From assembly GCA_948474755.1 (NCBI GenBank), contig CAOLHI010000357.1, positions 186,001 to 250,000 of the forward strand: 64,000 bases of DNA. Reading direction: 5' to 3'. The translations under genes and the position numbers were made by a program. Below, one piece after another: positions 1 to 12,566 of this stretch (position 1 is the first letter of the stretch; each line of letters begins with the position of its first letter). This stretch comes from Ctenosaura bakeri (Eukaryota > Chordata > Lepidosauria > Squamata > Iguanidae). The notes below the pieces were generated by a model. That model saw only the letters and a list, made by a program, of their open reading frames with translations. It made no database searches and was not told where the DNA came from.

Positions 1-1664
1 ACAGCAAGTCAAACAATACAACAACTTTGACCCAACACCACCTTGCTGTTTTGGTCAGTGGAACACAGACACAAAAAATGGACTGTCCATGACTAAGATC
101 ACCCCTTGTTGCATCATGACTTCCAGTTGTTCACAACTGAAAAAAGGGATACGCTGTTCTCACTTCTCTTACATCCAGGATTCCTACTCAAGCTCATCCA
201 TTATTCTCTGGGGAAGAAGGTGCCAACAGGGGTTGGTGGAGCAAAACGGGGGCGATGCCCCTAAATAAGAATTCTGCCCCCTCCAATTAAATTTCCCTTT
301 GCTTCTCAAATTTCTAGCACTGCAATAACTTGAAACTTCAGCTGAACATTTAGAAATATAGTTTAAGCATCCAAAAAAGAAGGAGGAGGAGGGGGAGCAG
401 CAATGGAGGATGGGGCGCACAGGCAAAGTTACCAAGGGAATGCAAACACAGTGAATGTAAGTGTTTTAGGACTGAATGATTTTCAGTCTCACTCTTTATA
501 ATACCAGAATTTGTGGACTGAAGAAAAGTATCACAAGGGGCAGAATTCTTAGTTAGGGGACAGTGCCTTTATCCCTGCATTTGGTTATGTCAATGCACTA
601 ACTTAACTACTACTACTACTACTACTTCTTCTTTTATATATATTTTCATTAGAAATATTTCCAACAAAAAGCATAAAAAATATCAGGGAACATTACATAA
701 TTGCAAATGTATCCCTTTCACCTGTATTTTCTCCAGTTGTGTCCAATCCTAACATATAACACTTATTTCCACAGTACATATTCAGTATTTAACAGACAAT
801 CTCCCCCTGCTAACAAACCCAGTCAATCACTTAGCTTTTTAATCACTCCATTACCCCTTTCTATTCCCCTTCAAATTTCTGAATAGACTTATTCTTCAGT
901 AACTAATTTAACTAACTTGACCAGCAGCACTAACTTAACTTCTGTTTTGTTTTTCCTTTTTAAAATATTTACTCAGCTGACTACCACCTGCCTCATACTG
1001 TTTGAAAAGCCAACAAGGTGTTACTTCTTTAGGTTAAAGACACACTAGAAAAATATAGCTATCCTTCAATCTCCTGGTATCAGCAGTTCAAAATGAACTT
1101 CACCTCATGGCTGTGAAACTGCATGGCTCCTTAAATTCCAGGTGTATGCATTAAGGACAAGCGATATCCACATCACAATCTTGAGATTTAACATCTGTGG
1201 ACCCCAAGAAAGAGTGTACATCCCAAAGAGTAACAGTGGTAGTAAAAAAGAGACAGGCAGGCAGAAGACAGGTAGTCTGGCAACACCAAGGGACATCCAG
1301 GCTAAGAAACAAACTTGATCTCAAGAGGAACTTTTATTTTCATGATTAACTGTGTTCTCTCCCACAGTGGGATATCCTCTGAAATATATGCCTCAGCCAT
1401 GAGGTTAAGAAATTAAACCTGTATTTGTCTTCCAAAGATAAGTAGTTTAGGGTAATCATGTGGTATGACAAACAGATGTCTACCAACATTTGCAGGAGCT
1501 TCTCTGAAGAAAAAAAAAGAGATACTAGATTGACACAAAGGGAAGGCATCATATTGGTCTTCTCATGTCTTCCATGTGTGCCAGAAGAAACCCAGGCACT
1601 TGTAATAATATTTCAAGTTCCCTTCATTAAGCAGTAAGTGGCAAACAGAACACAGAGCTCATTC
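1..1664. other. no gene recognised
   Basis: No exon, RNA gene or full mobile element is recognised here. Open frames are short and unlike known proteins. A trinucleotide tract made of CTA then CTT units lies at about 607-633. Confidence 0.5.
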
Positions 1665-2035
1665 CGCACCCTCCAACATTTCACAGATGAAAACTGGGAC
1701 AAATTATGTCCAAACAATTATATGCCTGATGTTGAGTGTGATCAAGATGGCAAACATTACTAATGAGGAAGAACAAAAGTTATTAATGAGGAAGAACACA
1801 CAAACTAGAAGAAGCTGTAGCAGTTAGCTCTGCCTGCTCCTCTCCTCTCCCTCCTGTTGAGTTGAATGAGTAGAAACTGCTTTTGCACTTTGAACCCACT
1901 TGGCAGCAATTGAACTAAGTGAGGACAAAGGGGGAAACTGGGAGAGGAGACAAAACTAGGACATTTTAAAAGAAGTTGGATGACAGAGGATTAATAAAGA
2001 CTGTTCCTGGCAAATCAGGACAGCTGGAGTCTATG
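1665..2035 (-). mobile_element. MITE with CCCTCCAAC-type ends, copy 1
   Basis: A non-coding element of about 370 bp whose left end carries CACCCTCCAAC and whose right end carries an imperfect inverted version, CAGCTGGAGTCTATG. Read in reverse complement it is colinear over most of its length with 38472-38819, sharing blocks such as AAAATGTCCTAG and TTCCTCATTAATAACTTTT. Terminal inverted repeats without coding capacity suggest a non-autonomous DNA transposon. No convincing target duplication is visible, so the superfamily is open. This copy carries a 20-bp tandem duplication near 1760-1800 (TTAATGAGGAAGAACA twice) that the second copy lacks. Confidence 0.65.
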
Positions 2036-3057
2036 TATTTCCTAACCTGTATAATTCTGATCACATGAAACTGGCTATTAATGCCAGTTTACATCTTGAT
2101 TCCAGTATGGGAACCAGAGCAGCCTCTGGCAGCGCAAGCTCCCAGCAACACTGGAATGCCATTATTGCTTGTATTTAGGATTCCCAAGTCTCAGGGCCTT
2201 GAACTCTTCTCTAGTCTTGAATGTGAAAATGAGCAATCTCATAGCAAGAGTGCTGCCTTGAAAAGTATATATGTGTGTCTGTGTGTATCCCTCACTGGTT
2301 AGACTCAGGGTTTTTGATATGAATGATATATTCTGTGCAGTTATGGTTGATCCTTGAGATGTCATGCATAATTACATCACAAGGGATGTCCCTTGTAACA
2401 CTGCCTTTATAACATCACCAGGGCCAACCATCTGTGATAAGGGTTATTCCCTAAGAGTCAGGTTTGGGCTCTGAAATCTCAGAGCCTGTGATAGTCCCAA
2501 CCTGGCAATCCTATTGTCTCCTACTAGCATGGCAGATGGTGTGTCCAGTCTTAAGCATTTTGCTGGTATAAGAAATCATAAGACATGATATTAAACACAT
2601 TTTTCCACATATATTCACAATCTGAATATAAAACCTACTATCGATGGAACCTACATTTGATTTAAAATGATTATATTCTACTTTCTATCTCATATTATAT
2701 TGAAACAAAGAGAGACACTCGAGATTTTAATGAAGATGAACAGAAGACAAACTGCTTGGTTCCACTCTGGAAACAGTCTGGAATACCTAGACTTTAAATA
2801 CAGATAACATTGCATGTTGAATTCATTTCTGATTCTGGATCTTGCCAGTATACTTCCTAGAACTTTCTGGGTTTTTTTAGGTTTTAAAAGCTCTAGAAAT
2901 TATGACATTATGGGTTGCATCACACAAGGATGGAGGACTCCTATACCAATATGATGTATCATGCTTTATTTCAGCCACAATGATATGGAATATCTCTATG
3001 TATGCATTAGCTACAACAATACAACATTACTGAAAGTTCCTAGTGAAGTAGTTTTGT
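2036..3057. other. no gene recognised
   Basis: No recognisable coding, RNA or repeat feature beyond a short GT-rich run near 2270-2290. Confidence 0.45.
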
Positions 3058-3245
3058 TTGTTGGTTACAGCAAAAACAGCAAAAAATCACCTTGAAGCTT
3101 TTAAGTACACTGAAGCCTGCTTCATCAGTGCATTTATGTCCTTGCCACAAGGGATGCATCTGATGAAGTGGGCTATAGGCCACAAAAGCTTATGCCAAAT
3201 AAAAATTGTTAGTCTTTTAAGTCTTCACAGGATTTTGTTATTTTA
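3058..3245 (+). repeat. interspersed repeat, GATGAAGTGGGCT family, copy 1
   Basis: It contains the string GATGAAGTGGGCTATAGGCC, then AAAGCTTATGCCAAATAAA and TTAGTCTTTTAAG. This combination recurs in weaker form at 5195-5355 and 11152-11325 and matches a repeat I remember as common in reptile genomes. Its class (LINE 3' end or other) is not decided by what is visible here. No coding potential. Confidence 0.55.
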
Positions 3246-3412
3246 ACAAAATTCTTCAAGGCGAACCCCATCAGTTATCAACTGCCGCCAAATTTTGTAG
3301 CATCCCTAGTACAGTCTAGCATGGTTTCACTTCCACCATAGGTGAAACCACAAATATACCACCATATTGTGCATAAAAATGGAATTTAGCCATTTTATTT
3401 AGCTTTCATTAT

Positions 3413-3484
3413 TATGCAAAAATACCTTTATGACCTAACCACTATACTTATGCGAAAATACCTTTATGACCTAACCACTATACT
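3413..3484. repeat. two-copy 36-bp tandem duplication
   Basis: The 36-bp unit at 3413-3448 is repeated directly at 3449-3484 with a single A/G difference. The near identity indicates a recent slippage or duplication event in otherwise unique AT-rich DNA. Confidence 0.9.
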
Positions 3485-5194
3485 AATATTAGATAACAAT
3501 CTGTGGCAGAAAATATAAATGACATTCCATTTTATGTCACTTTTGAGAGTTTATTATGAAAGAATGTATCTTGTAACGATGCTAATTCAACACTTTTTGT
3601 ATTGTTTTCAAAAAGCTAACACACATACATAATTGTATGTATAAAACAGATCTTTATCATTCTCCAGATATAAAGTCCCCATTCTTATTAAGGAATTTCA
3701 TAGGACTTTTTATTTTACAAGGATTCTAAGCACCAAATGAGACATGATGCCCAACATCAGTGATCAACATCTCCTCTCATTCTATTTTAAATTGGTAGGA
3801 AGGGAGACTGGATTAAAGCTACAGCACCAATGGAGAAGTTAATTCTTCTGTTTCTCCTCACCTATGTATGCTTTCCTCGGCAGGGCAAATACCAGCATCA
3901 GTGGGGAGCATCTGGCTAGCAATTTCAAGCACTGTCCTACTCCTCCGTTCCAGCCATCCAAAATAAATACCGGAGAATTTTTCTCACAGCTTTCCTACAT
4001 AATTTCTAGTCTGGCCCAAAACTACCAAGTGGCAGCTAAAAGTATCTCACATTGCAATATCTTCTTAGAAATCCCAGAAAATTCAATTAATCTCAGGTAA
4101 GATGGCACACAATTAGAATCTCAGTGTGGTGATACTATTAAAGGACGCTCATCTGTCCAACAGTAAAGACACCGACATCCTCAAAATGGTTCCATGTACA
4201 CATCTGATAATCAAACAAGGAATCTCTTAATCATATACAGTGGTCACAAGTGTTGCCTTAAAATACAAAACAAAAAAAAACCTATGGCACAAATTTCGCA
4301 AACATCTGGTCCCCAAGGGATTTTGATGCCAGATACTTTAAAAACCAGCTTTAATTAGAAGGCAAATCAGACCCTCATTTTAAGACCTTTAATTTTCTTA
4401 GGAATCTCTCTTTAAAATCAAAATGAGAACACGTATACCCCTTCTCCTCTCACCCATAATCCAACTACAACAGACTCTGTTCAAGTTTTTCTTTTAAGAT
4501 ATATCACCCTTTACAATTGTGCACTTAATAAGGTATACATTCAGTGCTCCATCTCTTTCCTCTCCTTTAACTTTCTCTTCTTTAAAGTACTTTTGAATCA
4601 ATTGGGAGTTTTGCCAATCAGATCTTACACCCTTCCTTGTAGATTTGACTAAAACAATGTTGTACAAGCACATATAATCAAAAACACAAAGCACCCTCAT
4701 TTTCTTCACAAAGTTTTCACAAGCAAAATGTGAGTGGTAGTTTACTGAAATAATTAGTCTTCTTCTCCTTGTACCTCTGTGCCTTACTAACACACCTTCT
4801 CTGCTTATAATTTTTTTCCTTTGGTGTTCCCAACATTTTTATTCATTTATTTGCTGTTTGTTTATTTTCTCTTAGAGCTTTCAGTAACATTTTTTTAAAT
4901 TTAGTTGTTCACAATAAAAATAAACTTAATAAATACAGTAGATACTAATAATAAAACAATGAAAACTGTTAAAAAGAATGCATTCACAACCAGGGGGAAC
5001 TGATAAATTTAACAATCAGGAAAATAATCATAAACAAAAAAGTCTGTAGTTGATAACAGAAACATTTATTACTTGGAAACTACCTTGTTCTCAGAGACTA
5101 CTGTATTCTATATGGTCAGAGCCCCAACAGAAAAGGCCATCCTTTGCCCTGCACCTCAATGAATCTCACCAAATTCCCAAATAGAAACACTGCA
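3485..5194. other. no gene recognised
   Basis: AT-rich DNA without a recognisable gene or repeat. The longest open frame (99 codons, minus strand, 4494-4793) has no recognised domain and looks like chance. Confidence 0.45.
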
Positions 5195-5355
5195 GCAGCA
5201 TATATGGGAGAAAGAGGTCTCCTAGCTTGATTCCAAACTGTCTGGGGCCTTAAAGAAATCAAGTAGATCTGATGAAGTAGACCGTTATCCATGAAAGTTT
5301 ATGCTAGAAATTTATTTTGCCATTTTTGTCCCAAATAAAGCCCTGGATTCTTTTA
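5195..5355 (+). repeat. interspersed repeat, GATGAAGTGGGCT family, copy 2
   Basis: It contains CTGATGAAGTAGACC, then ATGAAAGTTTATGC and CAAATAAAGCCC, in the same order and spacing as 3058-3245. It is more diverged and its ends are unclear. Confidence 0.45.
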
Positions 5356-5644
5356 TGTCTTTTTATGCTAAAGCAGTTGATAGAGCTATCTTGTTGAATA
5401 CCAATACAATGTATATGGCCTTTTAAGTCAAAAGTAAAGCTGGCTCAGTATCTAATGAGCCACCATCTGTCTGCACAGCAGTTATAAATGCATGTAAGAC
5501 ACTCTTGCTAATAAGCCATTTTAAGAAAGGGCATTACAATCTTGATCTACAATCTTGATCTTGAGAGTACAAACATGTGAATTAACATGACCAAGCTATC
5601 TCTGTTCAGGGACAGTCATAACTGCCATATCAGACAAAATTGGA

Positions 5645-5670
5645 AAAAAAAGAAAGAAAGAAAGAAAAGA
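5645..5670. repeat. AAAG-type purine microsatellite
   Basis: A short imperfect run of AAAG units on the plus strand. Confidence 0.8.
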
Positions 5671-8198
5671 AATTTCAAAGATTTGTTCTCCTGAACTGCA
5701 AGATGTATAGTTTTGTTTTATTTTGGTTTTTTGTATGGGAACAGTCTCAATGAAAATTAGCAAGATTCACAAGACAATTTCTAGCAATTTCACAAAATTA
5801 CAGTAACTGCTGCCTGAATGCAAGACCCTGTAAAATAATTGTCTTTTCAGTCAAGAGTCCAGTCCTTCCATGCTCATTCTGTCTCTTGTGTCTGTGTGTG
5901 TATGTGTGATGCTTAGCTTTGCAGCCAAGGAAAGATACTAGTTCTACATAGAGACATGGAGAGAACTCAAGGGGGAAAATGGTTGTTGCATCACTCTTGT
6001 GGTGGACATATGAAATCTAATGGGGGTTAGCGAAGTCTCAGTGGATTGACATGGCCTGATTTGTCAAGAACAAGACAGTTTCTTTTCATCCCTAGTGGGA
6101 ATTCTTTGCCACTGCATCTACTGGAGCCTTTAGTGACAGAGATGAATGCAACAACACCTCCAGACTATGCACCCATCCCTGTCATAGCAGTGCAATCCCA
6201 CTTAGGATCACTGGTAAATTACCCACCCATGGAGTGGGAATTGGGCTGCCGCAGTGGGCAGGAAATGGGATTTTTACTGTCTCATTCCCGTTCTGTCTTT
6301 AAGAGCAGAGTGAGATGCAGAAATAAAACAGCTGAAGCCCTATTTAGTATTCAGGTCCAATTTGAAACCAGATGGGAAAGGTTGCATTTGTGTCAGGTTC
6401 CCATTAAGGCACAGAAGCGTTGATCTCATTCTGTTAGGAACAGCTGCCCAGACATAACTATGTCATACACTCTGTCTTTGTGACCATCAGCAGGTGATGT
6501 GATAACCATGGTGTCTCCTGCCTGACCTCTCCCTCATAGGCCCTTTCATCCACCCCAAATTATCAGTTGCGATAGCCTAATGAACTGTGCTAACCCACAT
6601 GCACCACAGGTGGATTGGGGGCAGACACAAGGTCCATGAAAGGAATGGGTGAAAGAAGCTGAGGCTGATACAACTCCTGCTTAATAGTACAAAAAGTGAA
6701 CCTCTGGGCTGGGGAGTTAGGAGTATTTCCTGTTGTGCAATTTTATCAACCACTTCTCTGACACCACTCCTAAAAAGAACCTATACATATATGTTGCGTC
6801 CAGCTCAGCTAAATGTCTGGTTACTCACGTGGCCTTTCTTAGGACATTGTGCATAACCAGTGTAATGCAATCACTATAGAAGTGGTAAGTTATAGAAATT
6901 CAAGACCATTCTCCAAGCTCAAACTGTATCCATGACTTGACTCTTTGTTTCACATAAAGAGAGTTGTTCTTGAGATAGTCCTGCTTTACAGGTGATGAGT
7001 ACTGCCTGCCAGACAGTGCTATAAATCTGAATAAAACTAGAATACTTTACATATGTCAGCTGTGAGAGGCTGGGAAGGCGAGAGAGGGAGGAAAGCAGAA
7101 ACCTAAATAATTTATGTGTGCTGCTTATATATTCTGACATCTCTGACACACTTTTTAAAACATTAATGAAAAATGATTTTATGGATGGCTGAGTCACGAC
7201 TGTCAGTCTGTAAAGGCTCCATATCTCCCTACCTGCCTCCTCCATACGCTTTTAGCTCTTTTGACAGAGCCAAGCTGCTAGTAACATAGGATCAACACAA
7301 TACAGCATCCAGGAGGATGCCGAGCCCACAGATGTGCCAGTAAACAGCTGAAGCAAACATTCCGAGAATCTTACCATAGAAGGATCAATTCCTTCTTCAA
7401 GGGTATTTTTCTGTCTAAGCCACCAGGTCCTAATCCCACTGCTCTCGCTTTTTCAGTCCTGCTGTTTCTGATAATTAGTTAAGCTGCAATGCCAGTACTG
7501 CTAATTGTTTAGAAAAAAACAAATTAATCTTTCATGTCTGAAGGGCTTTCCTAGAGATTCAGAGACTTGAACACAGCAACCTAAACAATGTCTGCTAGTT
7601 TATTACATCTGTAACCAGCCTGCCCATGGATGGGAAATGAATTTGCTGGATTTATATTTCCTTTTAGAAATACCCATTCCACACTTTGGCAGCTGAACAG
7701 AATGCATGTTGCCTCAGAAATCCAAACATTGGCAAGGCTTGTGATGTATTTGGGAGAACAAAATGTACATGAAACAATGCATAGGTTTTTAAATTGCAGT
7801 GACTAAAAATATTTATATTTTAAAGAACGCACACAAGTGTGCTTTAGTCAGTGTAAAGAATACTATGTGTTTCGGAAAAATACGTAAAAACATGCCTACA
7901 CTTTGAAGAAATGTAGACAAAAACATGCACAAATTTCCATGTGAGAAGAATAAAAATAGTCTCACAATGCAACATGGAAAACAATGATTCCACTAAGAAA
8001 CAAAAAGAATAAGAGCAAGAATGAAACTAACAGATTTTCACCTCCTTAATAAAGAGCTCATGGCAGCATATGTGGATTTCTCCTAGTCCATGAGCAGAAT
8101 ATCTGTTGTCTGCTAAACATTTTGTACGGCAACTCTCACAATTCCAGACAGCATGCCCATTAAGGGACTTTTAGTCAAAAACATCTGGAGGTCAACAC
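5671..8198. other. no gene recognised
   Basis: A 125-codon open frame at 6046-6423 (plus) is the longest here. It has no recognised domain, no biased composition and no visible splice context, so I do not call it a gene. Nothing else is supported. Confidence 0.45.
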
Positions 8199-8201
8199 AT
8201 A

Positions 8202-8396
8202 GGGCATTTCCACACTACACATTATAGTGCTCTTATTCCACTTTCAACATCCTGTGGAATTCTGGGGTTTGTATTTTACTGAGACCAAAGAGCTCACTGG
8301 CTAAGAATTCTAAAGGCCCAAACTGCAAAGCCTAGGATTGCATAGGATGTGGAAAGTGGAATAACAGAAGTATAACAGTGTAGTGAGGAAAGGCCC
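8202..8396 (+). mobile_element. palindromic MITE, TTCCACTTTCAACATCC family, copy 1
   Basis: A 195-bp palindromic element. The left arm has GGGCATTTCCACAC and TTCCACTTTCAACATCC; the right arm has inverted counterparts (GGAAAGTGGAATAAC, GTGAGGAAAGGCCC). ATA lies directly outside both ends, consistent with a 3-bp target duplication of the PIF/Harbinger type. The centre carries GGGGTTTGTATTTTACTGAG. Non-coding, so it would need transposase in trans. Confidence 0.8.
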
Positions 8397-8399
8397 ATA

Positions 8400-9164
8400 G
8401 ACTTTCCACATGACAACGCTCTTCCACATTGTTGCACTGCAAATCTGAGCCTGGAAAGGAGCGCATCAGCAACACTCCCTTTCACACCCGCTCACTCCCC
8501 AAGGAAGGGAGCGGGATAGCCCCACCCCTTCCTTCCATAGCGCAGCTGGGCACTTGCCATTGCTGCATGGAATGGGAGGTATAAAACAGATTTTTTCTGT
8601 TTTTCAAATACTGCGTGAGTGTGATGCTTCACAAGGGGATGGCAGTGGGATGGCACCAATCCTGCCGACTGCTGCCATCCTATGGTAGAAGCAACTCAGC
8701 ATTGTCATGCAGAAAGGGCCTTGGACTGGAGGAGGCAATCTCCACAACTCTTATAGGTAGGTTAAGTTGAGAGACAGTAGTCCAATTCTCTGAATAAGAC
8801 TGTAATTCTGGTCCAACTTTAAGTGTCAATCCATTCCAACTTGCTAGTTTTACATAATTTTTACACAATGAATATGTAGCAGGTGAGGCAGGATTTAGAC
8901 AACCACGTTCATTAATGTGCATATACTTTCAATAGCCATTTTGTAGTGTAAAGTTAGAAAACCATTTGAAATCCAGCCTTGCAAATGGATACAACACATG
9001 TTTAGCTATCTCATGATTAGGAGCAGGAGCATTTCATCAATTCTGTTTTAGGATGTTTGAATGCATGTTTGGTGAATGGATTCCTGATGCATTGTTTCTA
9101 TGCGGCCTGGGCCCAAGGTTATTTGAACAAACTGTTATCTCCCTTTATGAGCCTATTAGACCTC
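8400..9164. other. no gene recognised
   Basis: The interval between the first two palindromic MITEs is unassigned. Confidence 0.4.
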
Positions 9165-9167
9165 TAA

Positions 9168-9332
9168 GGCCATTTCCACAAAAGACAGTTATAGCACTAT
9201 GATTCCACTTTCAACATCCTTTGAAGTTTCAGGAGGGGCTGGCTGGCCCCTCCCGAAACTGCAAACCCCAGGATTCCATAGGACGTTGAAAGTGGAATCA
9301 TAGCGCTATAACAGTCTCATGCGGAAATGGCC
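9168..9332 (+). mobile_element. palindromic MITE, TTCCACTTTCAACATCC family, copy 2
   Basis: A 165-bp near-perfect palindrome starting GGCCATTTCCACA and ending GCGGAAATGGCC. TAA flanks both sides (9165-9167 and 9333-9335), a perfect 3-bp duplication. It is shorter than the other copies because the central spacer is missing. It sits immediately beside a LINE-like 3' tail. Confidence 0.88.
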
Positions 9333-9339
9333 TAAGATT

Positions 9340-9955
9340 GGCTAGAGAGGCTCATCTCTCTGTCTCACCACCTTCTTAGGCTTGCTTGCTGGGAATAAAG
9401 GAAAGAGCCTTCTTGGTGGTTGCTCCCAGATTTTGGAACTCCCACTCGTCCTTGCTTTCCTTCCGTCAGCAACTAAAAATATTTTTATACCATCAGGCTT
9501 TTAGAAACTGACTGGGGTGGTCTTTCAATACTGTGTGTGCTTTTAAGGTTTGTATGTTGTCTTTTTAATGAATGTTATCATTTTTAATGTTAAATTTTTT
9601 CAACTTTAACTTTTTTTAAAAAAAAAATTTTATTGAAGCTTTGTATAGTTTTAACCTGTACTGTTTTTAAATATGTTGTTAACCACCCAGTCGTGTAGTG
9701 ACAGAGCAGGCAATGGGGATGATTCGCCCCGGGCGGCATCATTTTTGGGGTGTCCTGGCCTGTAGCCACACCCCCACAGAGGTCATGCCTCTGTGCACCC
9801 TGGCCACACTTCCACAAGCAGTAGTCATGCCCCCACACCGTAGCCCTGCCCCCTCCCTCCACATACTCCAAGCTCGACCACTGTAACCACTTTGAATCTC
9901 ATTATTAAGTGAAAAGCAGGATATAAATGGATGATGATGATTAGGATGATTGCCA
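9340..9955 (+). mobile_element. LINE-derived 3' tail, interrupted
   Basis: The string GAAAGAGCCTTCTTGGTGG followed by GGAACTCCCACTC, a T-rich stretch and AGGATATAAATGGATGATG resembles the 3' untranslated end of an L2-like squamate LINE. The tail appears to be split by unrelated GC-rich sequence at about 9690-9875 that contains several CACNCCC motifs. No reading frame is preserved. Family assignment is from memory of the consensus. Confidence 0.5.
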
Positions 9956-10624
9956 TAACACTGTAACTGCAAAGTCACGTCCCTGTAGAAGCATAGCTTA
10001 AATTACTATGCCCATTTGATTTGATTTCGCCATCCTTATTTTTTCCTAATCTCTATTTTCACCTCTCCCAAAAATGTTATTACACACCACTATGGTAATC
10101 TAGGGCTTTAGAAGAACCAGAAAATTATTGTTCTTGGAAAATGATATCACTGTCACCAGATTTATGAGGAATTAGTACAAAATACATTGAACAGGATAGA
10201 GAAATTACCTCAAGAATAATTTAATACAGTATGCTTCTGTAGGTTAAGATAATGATAGTGGCTAATGTGCACTGAATAAGTGAAAAACACAGCAATAGAA
10301 TGAGTTTAGGACTACAACTGGAGACTTCAGGTCTAACCTCTACTCAGCTCACTGGATAATCACAGGCCACTCACTACTATTTCTCAGCCTAGCCAGCTCT
10401 TTAGGGGTTTTGAAGGAGGGGGGGAGTATATATTCCCCTGATCTACTTGAAAAAGGCATGGGATTAATATTAAAATGTTTATACGTTCTTGTTACAGATA
10501 AAAGCCTCATTTCACGAATCTGATACTCCATGAACCCATGTCAACAATGAGGTAGAAAAATATCATCTTCCATCCTCAGACATGCATCAGCCAGTGGAAC
10601 ACACAATTTAGCAGAGTGCTCTTA

Positions 10625-11041
10625 GGCCCTTTCCACACCGGGCTATTAAAACAGTGCAGAGCGACCTCCGACGGAGGTCTTCTGCACCGTGGAGTGAACT
10701 TGGGTGGACTACTTTTTGTAGTTCCGCACCTCAGTTCGGTTTGGAGCGACCGGAACTGGTCGTGCAGCATGCTTTTTAAAAAACTCTTTTAAGAAGTTTT
10801 TAAAAAGCATGGAGCGCACGACTCCATGTCACTCCGTCGCCGTGCTCCAGTGCAGATTTGCAGGTGTGCACTAGTGCATGCCTGCAGATCTGCCGGGGGT
10901 GGGCTTTAGGTTGGTGAGCTTCTCCGGTTGGTGGAGAGCCTCCACCAACCAGAAGTCGCCATTTTGGACGCCAGAGCAGTGCTGAAGAAATCCGGTGAGT
11001 CCCGTTTTTGTGCGGTTCCTTTCCCATATGCGGAAAGGGCC
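10625..11041 (+). mobile_element. GC-rich 417-bp MITE with GGCCCTTTCC ends
   Basis: It begins GGCCCTTTCCACACCGGG and ends ATGCGGAAAGGGCC, giving inverted ends that match those of the smaller palindromic MITEs. The flanks are TTA on the left and TTT on the right, a near match to a 3-bp duplication. An internal hairpin lies at about 10767-10811 (GCATGCTTTTTAAAAA against its complement), and a second inverted pair surrounds 10921-10951 (TTGGTGGAGAG / CTCCACCAA). The open frames inside it are by-products of CpG-rich DNA. Confidence 0.78.
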
Positions 11042-11151
11042 TTTGTAGCAACACTTCTGGTAATTCGGATGATGGGCCAACCAATGAAAGAGAGACTTTC
11101 TTGTGGACCCCCAACACAAGGGAAATCCAAAAAGAAAAACATCCCAAGAGC

Positions 11152-11325
11152 ATGTTAGTCTGTTGCACTGAAAACTACAAAGAATCTTACCACATCTTAA
11201 AGACCAACATGTTTTATTAGGCATGAGCTCTTGTGGATTGCTGCTCACTCTGGAAGGTACAAAGCCTTATGCATTTTAAAATTCATTAGTCTTTAAGGTG
11301 CTTCAACACTTTTTTTTTTACTCCA
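11152..11325 (+). repeat. interspersed repeat, TTAGTCTTTAAGGTGC family
   Basis: It contains TTAGTCTGTTGCACTGAAAA, CTTAAAGACCAACATGTTTT and, further on, TTAGTCTTTAAGGTGC followed by a T run. It is related to the element at 3058-3245. The ends are indistinct. Confidence 0.45.
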
Positions 11326-12422
11326 AAAAGCAAACATTGGCATTTTGATTTTACTCCCATCAAGGACAAAATTTAGTGACTTTATTTAATTAGTTGAGAT
11401 GCAGTAAACAAATAATAGATAGGTTTCTCATACGTCTCTTTCCCAGCCTACCCTCTGTAAGACTTTAAGTTGCAGAAGAGTAATGTGCAAAATACATTTT
11501 AATTTAAAAAAAATGGAAATGGTTTAAACTGAAATTTCATCCCAGATACCCTAACACACTAAAGAACAGAATGGCAAAGTAGGCAATAACATGCTTTTCA
11601 ACCCAAACATGCTTTTCCTTATATGAGTAAGGGGAATATGTTACAAGATTAAATTGGCCAGTGCTTAATTCTGCAAGCTGACTTCTGTCCACTGAACAGA
11701 GGTTCTCCATGCCACACAAAGAACTAGATGCAAGTTAATGAAACCTGACTGATCTCTAGTGGGAGCAAGCTGTGGCTATATAGACCCCAGACATCTGTGG
11801 TGAAATGACCATCGAGCTTATCCATAACACACACACACACACACATGCACGCATGCACACAGTAGAGCACCTCATTCCAGGCAAAGCTACATTTTAATCA
11901 TCATTGCCAGGTGGCAAAAATAGGGCATCATAGTGAGAGCACTATTTAATGGCAGGGCTGAACACAGTGTTTCAGTGCTTTGTATTATTTCTAATTACTT
12001 AAAAAAAAAACTATTCTACAAAGCCATTTTCAAGCACACACTAGCCTCTTATATTAAAAGAAAAATCAATAGTTGTTACTTCCTTTTGATTTGGTGTTCT
12101 ATTAAGCTAAACAACACACTGCAGAAATTAGAAAACTCAGGCAGGAGGGAGAAAAAGGACCAAAGAAACAGGAGCCTTGTTATTAATCCACAAGGTAGTG
12201 TTTAAAAGCATTCCTCCAGAAAGCAAAGTGATTTTTGGAGGCCTAAATCTATTTTGTGACCACCCGAGATTTCTTTCACATAGTTCTAGTTAAAATGTTG
12301 ACGCATTATTCAGCCATTAAGGTAAAGTAAGTCAAACTTCTTCAGCAATAACAAAAACCATAATGGAATTTTCCCTAATGTGACTGCCCTCAGTAATTGG
12401 ATTTTTTTCCCTCACCAACTGA
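11326..12422. other. no gene; AC microsatellite at about 11825-11846
   Basis: Unassigned AT-rich DNA containing an AC dinucleotide run followed by a short ATGCACGC stretch. Confidence 0.5.
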
Positions 12423-12566
12423 GGGCCTTTCCGCACTACACTGTTATGGTGCTATTATTCCACTTTCAACATCCTATGGAATCCTGGAGTTTGCAGTTTA
12501 GGGTGGGGCATTTGGAATTCTCAGCCAGAGAGCTCTTGGGCTCAGTAAATTACAAGCCCCTGAATT
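12423..12566 (+). mobile_element. palindromic MITE, TTCCACTTTCAACATCC family, truncated copy 3
   Basis: It starts GGGCCTTTCCGCACTACAC and includes TTCCACTTTCAACATCC and GGAGTTTGCAGTTTA. It then runs to CCTGAATTCCACAGCAGG and stops before the expected right arm, so the 3' inverted end is lost. Confidence 0.75.

Noticed and set aside
6046..6423. 125-codon open frame on the plus strand
   Set aside because: No domain, no compositional bias and no splice or start context. The length is within chance for 64 kb.
10800..11248. Overlapping 120-codon minus-strand frames
   Set aside because: Products of the GC-rich, CpG-rich MITE at 10625-11041 rather than a coding region.
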